Source: an uncultured Clostridia bacterium (GTDB taxonomy: Bacteria > Bacillota > Clostridia > Oscillospirales > Oscillospiraceae). From it: 11,941 nucleotides of DNA. The DNA lies in the NCBI GenBank assembly GCA_945926565.1, contig CAMELY010000030.1:1-11941 (forward strand), given 5' to 3'. Position numbers and translations under genes: made by a program. The notes beneath the pieces were generated by a model. It worked only from the letters and a program-made list of their open reading frames with translations, did not search any database and was not told the origin of the DNA. Below are positions 7,750-11,941 of the stretch, piece after piece. The first letter of the stretch is position 1; each line of letters opens with the position of its first letter.

Positions 7750-8017
7750 GACAGAACTGATTCAGCAGACCGCAAACCAGACCGGCCTCTCCAAAAAGGA
7801 CGCAGAGCAGGCCATCAACGCCGCTCTGGAGCTGATGACCCAGGCTCTGGCCCAGGGCGACAAGATCCAGCTGGTGGGTTTCGGCGCCTTTGAGACCAAG
7901 GAGCGGGCCCCCCGCACCGCCCGCAACCCCAAGACGCTGGAGCCCATCTCTCTGCCCGCCAGCCGCTCTGTCGCCTTCCGCCCCGGCAAGGCGCTGAAGG
8001 ACGCCGTCGCCCTGTAA
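7742..8017 (+). CDS. hup: HU family DNA-binding protein
   Basis: A 91-residue histone-like protein that bends and compacts DNA as a dimer. It shows the full HU pattern: the MNKTELI start, the helical body with KKDAEQAIN, the hinge LVGFGAFETKERA (about 44-57), the DNA-clamping beta arm with RNPKT (61-65) ending in PASRSVAFRPGKALKDAV. The usual glycine of the RNPxTG turn at the arm tip is replaced by leucine (RNPKTL), a small departure. AGGAGG (7730-7735) lies inside the end of mazG, and the ATG overlaps the mazG stop region by 8 bases. An HU gene between mazG and rqcP is known in Clostridia, though not in Bacillus. Confidence 0.97.
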   Translation: MNKTELIQQTANQTGLSKKDAEQAINAALELMTQALAQGDKIQLVGFGAFETKERAPRTARNPKTLEPISLPASRSVAFRPGKALKDAVAL

Positions 8018-8032
8018 GCCCGGGAGGGACAT

Positions 8033-8272
8033 ATGAGACTGGACAAGTATCTCAAGGTCTCCCGCCTCATCAAGCGGCGCACCGTGGCCAACGAGGCCTG
8101 CGACGCGGGCCGGGTTCTGGTCAACGGCCGGGCCGCCCGGGCCAGCTATGACGTCAAGCCGGGAGATGAGCTGGAGATCCAGTTCGGCCAGAAGACGGTG
8201 CGCCTGCGGGTGCTGGTGGTGGCCGACAATGTGGGCAAGGCGGACGCCTCTGCCATGTACGAGGAGATTTGA
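8033..8272 (+). CDS. rqcP: S4-domain ribosome-associated quality control protein RqcP
   Basis: A 79-residue protein consisting of one S4 RNA-binding domain: MRLDKYLKVSRLIKRRT at the start, ACDAGRVLVNG in the middle and VKPGDELEI (41-49). It matches RqcP (formerly YabO) of Bacillus in length and in the RLIKRR basic segment (11-16). RqcP binds stalled 50S subunits and, with RqcH, promotes addition of alanine tails that mark truncated peptides for degradation. GGGAGGG (8022-8028) precedes the ATG by 4 bases, and the gene starts 15 bases after the HU stop. It is the last gene of the flippase-mazG-hup-rqcP operon; a strong terminator begins 5 bases after the stop. The heat-shock paralogue HslR is longer, so RqcP is the better match. 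Confidence 0.93.
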   Translation: MRLDKYLKVSRLIKRRTVANEACDAGRVLVNGRAARASYDVKPGDELEIQFGQKTVRLRVLVVADNVGKADASAMYEEI

Positions 8273-8276
8273 CGGC

Positions 8277-8312
8277 AGTGCCGCAGAGAGAATTCTCTGC
8301 GGCACTTTTCTT
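8277..8312 (+). terminator. Rho-independent terminator closing the flippase-mazG-hup-rqcP operon
   Basis: AGTGCCGCAGAGA (8277-8289) and TCTCTGCGGCACT (8294-8306) form a perfect 13-bp stem with a 4-base loop, followed by TTTTCTT (8306-8312). It starts 5 bases after the rqcP stop codon. Confidence 0.95.
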
Positions 8313-8362
8313 AGGCAGTTCTTTGTTTCCCTTTTATTTTTGATTAAAATCCGCCAAGCCTC

Positions 8363-8391
8363 TTTCAAAGCATCCGTTTTCGTTGTATACT
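8363..8391 (+). promoter_or_regulatory. Probable promoter of the XpaC-like gene
   Basis: TATACT (8386-8391) is a good -10 box; the best -35 box at 17 bases is the weak TTTCAA (8363-8368). It lies behind the operon terminator and 42 bases before the ATG at 8434, so this gene is a separate transcription unit. Confidence 0.5.
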
Positions 8392-8433
8392 GATATCACT
8401 GATGAATTTACGGTTCTCTACTGGAGGCACTAC

Positions 8434-9795
8434 ATGAGCAGCAAGAACAACAACTCTTACCAAAATCTTCCGGACGTCCCCTGGTGGCTGATTATCGTGG
8501 GCTTTGCCACCTTTACCCCGGTGGGGATCGCCCTGCTGCTGTATAAAATTTTCCGCGAGTCCAAGCCCAACCCCCAGCGCTGGAATCAGCAGCAGCCCAC
8601 CGTCCGGCAGGATACCAGCTACACTGTCCGACAGGACACCAACTATGACGTCCGGCGGAGTGCTGACGGCAGCAAACAGGTGACAGTAGAACAGTCCCGC
8701 CGTCCTGCCCCCGCCCAGCAGCGCACCCAGGTCAAGTCCCACAGCCAGCGCTCCGGCGGGAGCTATACCCCCCAGCGCCGCTTCCCCTATGTCAAGCTGA
8801 AGAGCGGCAAGGCCTTTACCATCTGGGGCGCTGTTCTGGCCCTGGTCTTTGGCACCGCCGTGGGCTCCATCATCATTGACTGGGGCTTCTCCTATCCCCA
8901 GTACATTCTGGAGGAGGCCTTTGTCCCCTTCATCTTCGCCGGTATCGGCGTGGGTCTGATCATCTGGGGCCAGCATAAGTCCCGGCAGACTAAGAAGTTC
9001 AAGCGCTACCTGGCCCGGATCGGCAACGAGCCGCTGATCCCCCTCCGGCCTCTGGCGGAGTCCCTGCCGGCAGATATGGATGAGGTCTATAACACCCTCC
9101 AGGACATGATCGACCTGGGCGTCTTCGGCGACCGGGCCTATCTGGACGTGGCCACTGAGACCCTTGTGGTAGACAATTCCGTGGCAAAGCCTGTCCAGAA
9201 GCCCAAGGCCGCCCCGGCCCAGCCCGCGCCCGACCTCTCCTCGGAGGACAAGATCCTGCGGGAGATCCGCAGCGCCAACGACCGGATCCCCGACGAGCAG
9301 ATCAGCCGGAAAATTGACCGGATTGAGGAGATCACCCGGCACATCCTCAACTATTTGAAAAAGCACCCGGAGCGCTCCAGCGAGCTGCACACCTTCCTGG
9401 ACTACTATCTCCCCACCACCCTCAAAATGCTCAACACCTATGCCGAGCTGGACGCCCAGCAGCTGGACGGAGACAACATCGCCGCCACCAAGGGGCGGAT
9501 TGAGAATATCCTGGACAAGGTGGTGGAGGGCTTTGAGCTGCAGCTGGACAAGCTCTTCGAGGGTGACATGCTGGACATCTCCTCTGACATCGACGTCATG
9601 GAGAAGATGCTCCAGCGGGACGGTCTCTCCGGCGAGATGAAGATCCCCAAGGCACCCCCCGCTCCCCAGGAGAGCGCAGGCTACACTCCCACGCTCACTC
9701 TGACCCCGGATCAGCCCGGCTCCGGCGCCTCCGCCGCTGCCGCCGCTCCTCAGCCCGAGGAGAAGCGGGGCTATGACGATCTGGGCGTCTGGTGA
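8434..9795 (+). CDS. Membrane-anchored XpaC-like protein (5-bromo-4-chloroindolyl phosphate hydrolysis family)
   Basis: The 453-residue protein has a hydrophobic segment at about 16-38, a hydrophilic Gln/Arg-rich stretch (41-118) with two imperfect VRQDTxY copies (57-63 and 65-71), a hydrophobic pair at about 128-148 and 162-179, and a mostly helical C-terminal region. Residues 290-395 contain FLDYYLPTTLKMLNTYAEL (321-339), the hallmark of the XpaC/PF10112 family. Residues 198-246 look like a small winged-helix-like module, and the tail (403-445) is rich in Pro and Ala. XpaC was named for hydrolysis of the dye X-phosphate in Bacillus; the true substrate is unknown and no phosphatase active site is evident. 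Homologues often sit next to telA, but none is seen here. The start at 8434 is chosen because GGAGG (8424-8428) precedes it and the promoter overlaps the more upstream ATG at 8383. Confidence 0.75.
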   Translation: MSSKNNNSYQNLPDVPWWLIIVGFATFTPVGIALLLYKIFRESKPNPQRWNQQQPTVRQDTSYTVRQDTNYDVRRSADGSKQVTVEQSRRPAPAQQRTQVKSHSQRSGGSYTPQRRFPYVKLKSGKAFTIWGAVLALVFGTAVGSIIIDWGFSYPQYILEEAFVPFIFAGIGVGLIIWGQHKSRQTKKFKRYLARIGNEPLIPLRPLAESLPADMDEVYNTLQDMIDLGVFGDRAYLDVATETLVVDNSVAKPVQKPKAAPAQPAPDLSSEDKILREIRSANDRIPDEQISRKIDRIEEITRHILNYLKKHPERSSELHTFLDYYLPTTLKMLNTYAELDAQQLDGDNIAATKGRIENILDKVVEGFELQLDKLFEGDMLDISSDIDVMEKMLQRDGLSGEMKIPKAPPAPQESAGYTPTLTLTPDQPGSGASAAAAAPQPEEKRGYDDLGVW

Positions 9796-9819
9796 CCTTC
9801 CCCCTTTCCGCTTTTTCAT

Positions 9820-9852
9820 ACAGGCGGCGCACCTTTCCCCTGCGCCGCCTGT
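9820..9852 (+). repeat. Hairpin direct-repeat copy 1 (no T tract)
   Basis: ACAGGCGGCGCA (9820-9831) and TGCGCCGCCTGT (9841-9852) form a perfect 12-bp stem with a 9-base loop. Bases 9822-9852 match 10098-10128 at 29 of 31 positions. Copy 1 has no T tract behind it and lies 24 bases after the XpaC-like gene's stop codon. Confidence 0.85.
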
Positions 9853-10097
9853 CAGCGTGTCGACAAAAGTCGACACGCTCGAACAAAATCTACGATTTTG
9901 TTCGAAAATGCGGCCGTCCGCGCACGCGCTTCGCGCGCACACTCCCGGCCTCCCTGTGTTTTTTGGCCGGTACACGCCCGTCCAAAAAACGGATTTCATT
10001 TCATTTTGTTGCTTGCGCAACAAAACTCCTGCGGAGGGCTTTCTAAACTTTTAGTCTCAGCACATAATCGTTAAGCATACTTTCTCGACGTGCTGGT
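9853..10097. mobile_element. Palindrome-rich interval, candidate miniature element or structured RNA
   Basis: This 245-base interval between the two hairpin copies has no convincing gene: the short open frames in it lack ribosome binding sites. It is a chain of inverted repeats: AGCGTGTCGAC/GTCGACACGCT (9854-9879, 11-bp stem, AAAA loop), CGAACAAAATC/GATTTTGTTCG (9880-9904), CCGGCC/GGCCGG (9945-9970), GTTTTTTGG/CCAAAAAAC (9958-9990, overlapping and so mutually exclusive with the previous one), TTTTGTTGC/GCAACAAAA (10004-10025) and CAGCAC/GTGCTG (10058-10095). The ends are imperfect inverted copies: CAGCGTGTCGA at 9853 and, on the other strand from 10095, CAGCACGTCGA (9 of 11). That layout resembles a non-autonomous transposable element or repeated extragenic palindrome, or a folded non-coding RNA. 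No family is recognised. Confidence 0.45.
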
Positions 10098-10132
10098 AGG
10101 CGGCGCACCTTTCCTCTGCGCCGTCTGTTTTT
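10098..10132 (+). terminator. Hairpin direct-repeat copy 2 with T tract, likely Rho-independent terminator
   Basis: AGGCGGCGCA (10098-10107) pairs with TGCGCCGTCT (10117-10126), ten pairs including one G-T wobble, followed by GTTTTT (10127-10132). It is the second copy of the 31-base hairpin at 9822-9852. It would end transcripts from the XpaC-like gene or from the interval, 53 bases before the lipid kinase gene. Confidence 0.75.
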
Positions 10133-10185
10133 CGGTTTCAATCTGTCAAATTTTCTCATTTTCGTTCGACTTTTGGAGGAGTTTC

Positions 10186-11109
10186 ATGCGGCATCTGTTT
10201 ATCATCAACCCTGCCGCCGGAAAGCACACCGATCCGGAGCAGCTCTCCCAGGCCATTCGTCAGGTCATGAAGGAATATACCGGCCGCTACGCCATCCGGC
10301 TCACCACCCATCGCCACCACGCGGAGAACATGATCCGCACCGCGGCAGAGAACAGCCAGGAGCCTCTGCGGGTCTATGTGTTCGGCGGCGACGGCACTTT
10401 AAATGAGGCTGTCAACGGCGCGGCCGGCCAGGACCATGTAGCGATTACCGTCTGCCCCCAGGGTTCCGGCAACGACTTTCTCAAGATCTTCGGCAAGGAT
10501 CAGGCCCGGTTCTCCAATCTGGCGGAGCTGCTGGACGGGGACGTGGCCACCTTTGACCTCATCGAGTGCAACAACCGGCTGGCCCTCAACATCTGCTCTC
10601 TGGGCCTGGACGCCCGGGTGGGGGTGGAGATGACCGACTTCAAGCGACTGCCCCTGGTCAACGGCAGCATGTCCTACATCCTCAGCCTGATCTCCAATGT
10701 GGTGGAGGGCACCCGAGATCACTATGAGGTGGAACTGGACGGGGAGCGGCTGGACGGCTGCTACACCCTCTTCGCCGTCTGCAACGGCCGCTGGTACGGC
10801 GGCAGCTTCTGCCCTGACCCCACCGCCATGCCGGATGACGGCAAGCTCAGCTTTCTCCTGGTCAAGGGGGTGGGCCGGCTTAAGGTGGCCTCCCTGGTGC
10901 AGAAGTACGCCTCCGGCCAGGGGGCCCAGTACCCTGACCTCATCCGCATCAGCCACGGCCGGGAGCTGCGCATCCGCTGCCGGAAGCCCTCTGTCGCTCA
11001 GTTAGACGGAGAAAAGCTGGTGTCGGATTTGCTCTCTTTTCGGCTGTCTGCTAAAAAGATTCACTTTATCTATCCCAAGGGCGCCAGTTGGGCTCCGGAA
11101 CCTGTCTGA
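10186..11109 (+). CDS. Diacylglycerol kinase-family lipid kinase (DagK/YegS/BmrU type)
   Basis: A 307-residue soluble or membrane-associated kinase of the DAGK catalytic superfamily, which phosphorylates diacylglycerol or a related lipid with ATP and so returns it to phospholipid synthesis. The visible signatures are INPAAGK (7-13), GGDGTLNEAVNG (67-78, nucleotide binding), PQGSGNDF (91-98) and, in the C-terminal beta domain, NGRWYGGSF followed by PDDGKLSF (about 198-226), which carries the catalytic region. The length agrees with bacterial DgkB/YegS proteins. The start at 10186 follows GGAGGAG (10175-10181) by 4 bases; the frame is open further upstream, but a start at 10090 would read through the terminator hairpin and has no binding site. 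It has no clear promoter of its own after that terminator. The exact lipid substrate is not known. Confidence 0.93.
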   Translation: MRHLFIINPAAGKHTDPEQLSQAIRQVMKEYTGRYAIRLTTHRHHAENMIRTAAENSQEPLRVYVFGGDGTLNEAVNGAAGQDHVAITVCPQGSGNDFLKIFGKDQARFSNLAELLDGDVATFDLIECNNRLALNICSLGLDARVGVEMTDFKRLPLVNGSMSYILSLISNVVEGTRDHYEVELDGERLDGCYTLFAVCNGRWYGGSFCPDPTAMPDDGKLSFLLVKGVGRLKVASLVQKYASGQGAQYPDLIRISHGRELRIRCRKPSVAQLDGEKLVSDLLSFRLSAKKIHFIYPKGASWAPEPV

Positions 11110-11132
11110 TTTCGTCTTTCGAACCAAAGAAA

Positions 11133-11188
11133 AGCGGAGCTATCCCGAGATACAGAGAAAAAATCCGGGACAGCTCCGCTCTGTTTTT
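11133..11188 (+). terminator. Rho-independent terminator after the lipid kinase gene
   Basis: AGCGGAGCT (11133-11141) pairs with AGCTCCGCT (11172-11180); after one mismatch TCCCG (11143-11147) pairs with CGGGA (11166-11170). A TTTTT run follows at 11184-11188. On the other strand the stem runs into TTTTCTTT, so it could work in both directions. Confidence 0.85.
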
Positions 11189-11229
11189 GAATTTTTAGTG
11201 AATTCAGGGAATTTTCCCCTTTTCAGGAC

Positions 11230-11258
11230 TTGCATTTTTTTCCCGGCTGGTTTATTAT
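11230..11258 (+). promoter_or_regulatory. Promoter of groES-groEL
   Basis: TTGCAT (11230-11235) and TATTAT (11253-11258) are 17 bases apart. The -10 box ends 10 bases before the CIRCE operator, so the expected transcript start is at or next to the operator, as in HrcA-controlled promoters. Confidence 0.7.
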
Positions 11259-11268
11259 AACACTGTTC

Positions 11269-11295
11269 TTAGCACTCATCCTTTTAGAGTGCCAG
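11269..11295 (+). promoter_or_regulatory. CIRCE operator (HrcA binding site)
   Basis: TTAGCACTC (11269-11277), nine spacer bases, then GAGTGCCAG (11287-11295). The left arm is a perfect CIRCE half; the right arm differs from GAGTGCTAA at two of nine positions. CIRCE is bound by the repressor HrcA, which releases groES-groEL on heat shock. Its position between the promoter and groES is the standard one. Confidence 0.93.
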
Positions 11296-11329
11296 AACTT
11301 CTAAGCTCGTTAATCTTTATTTTCTATAG

Positions 11330-11626
<297 letters not shown>

Positions 11627-11655
11627 ATTTCTCTCATCTCAAATTTTGGAGGTAA

Positions 11656-11941
<286 letters not shown>

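Noticed and set aside
8365..10023. 552-codon open frame on the minus strand opposite the XpaC-like gene
   Set aside because: Low-complexity Gly/Leu/Val-rich translation, no ribosome binding site, and it also reads across the palindromic interval; the plus-strand gene has a start signal and a known domain.
10051..10081. Promoter for the lipid kinase inside the palindromic interval (CATACT as -10)
   Set aside because: No -35-like sequence lies at a suitable distance, and a terminator follows before the gene.
9822..10128. CRISPR array
   Set aside because: There are only two repeat copies 276 bases apart with no regular spacers and no cas genes.
10090..10185. Upstream start that would add 32 residues to the lipid kinase
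   Set aside because: It would translate through the terminator hairpin and has no ribosome binding site; the family begins with the INPAAGK region right after the start at 10186.

Overview
The window looks like a chromosomal stretch from a GC-rich, strictly anaerobic Clostridia-type Firmicute, most likely Oscillospiraceae/Ruminococcaceae. The reasons are strong AGGAGG-like ribosome binding sites, a CIRCE heat-shock operator in front of groES-groEL, a large 2-hydroxyacyl-CoA dehydratase activase typical of amino-acid-fermenting anaerobes, and a flippase-mazG-hup-rqcP gene order that resembles the yabM-yabN-yabO region of Bacillus. The genus is inferred from general gene content and was not tested.

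Layout: (1) 1-1531, minus: 5' two-thirds or less of a tandem BadF/BcrA-type activase that runs off the left edge. (2) 1792-2448, plus: a phosphoribosyltransferase-like protein transcribed divergently from the activase. (3) 2449-2645: a convergent intergenic region with two strong hairpins, one of them the terminator of pyk. (4) 2646-4103, minus: pyruvate kinase. (5) 4104-4403: a divergent promoter region. (6) 4404-5228, plus: purine nucleoside phosphorylase. (7) 5331-8272, plus: a compact operon of a SpoVB/MurJ-like flippase, MazG, HU and the S4-domain ribosome quality-control factor RqcP, closed by a textbook terminator. (8) 8434-9795, plus: a membrane-anchored XpaC-like (halogenated indolyl phosphate hydrolysis family) protein with its own promoter. 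(9) 9796-10185: 390 non-coding bases holding a chain of perfect hairpins between two near-identical 31-bp hairpin copies; this is the most unusual part of the window. (10) 10186-11109, plus: a diacylglycerol kinase-family lipid kinase and its terminator. (11) 11230-11941, plus: promoter, CIRCE operator, groES and the start of groEL, which runs off the right edge.

Most genes are core housekeeping: glycolysis, purine salvage, nucleotide-pool cleaning, nucleoid structure, rescue of stalled ribosomes, envelope lipid handling and chaperonins. No phage, insertion-sequence transposase, CRISPR array, tRNA or rRNA was seen. The candidate novelty lies in the palindrome-rich interval at 9820-10132, in the phosphoribosyltransferase that lacks the usual acidic pair of its PRPP loop, and in the XpaC-like membrane protein.
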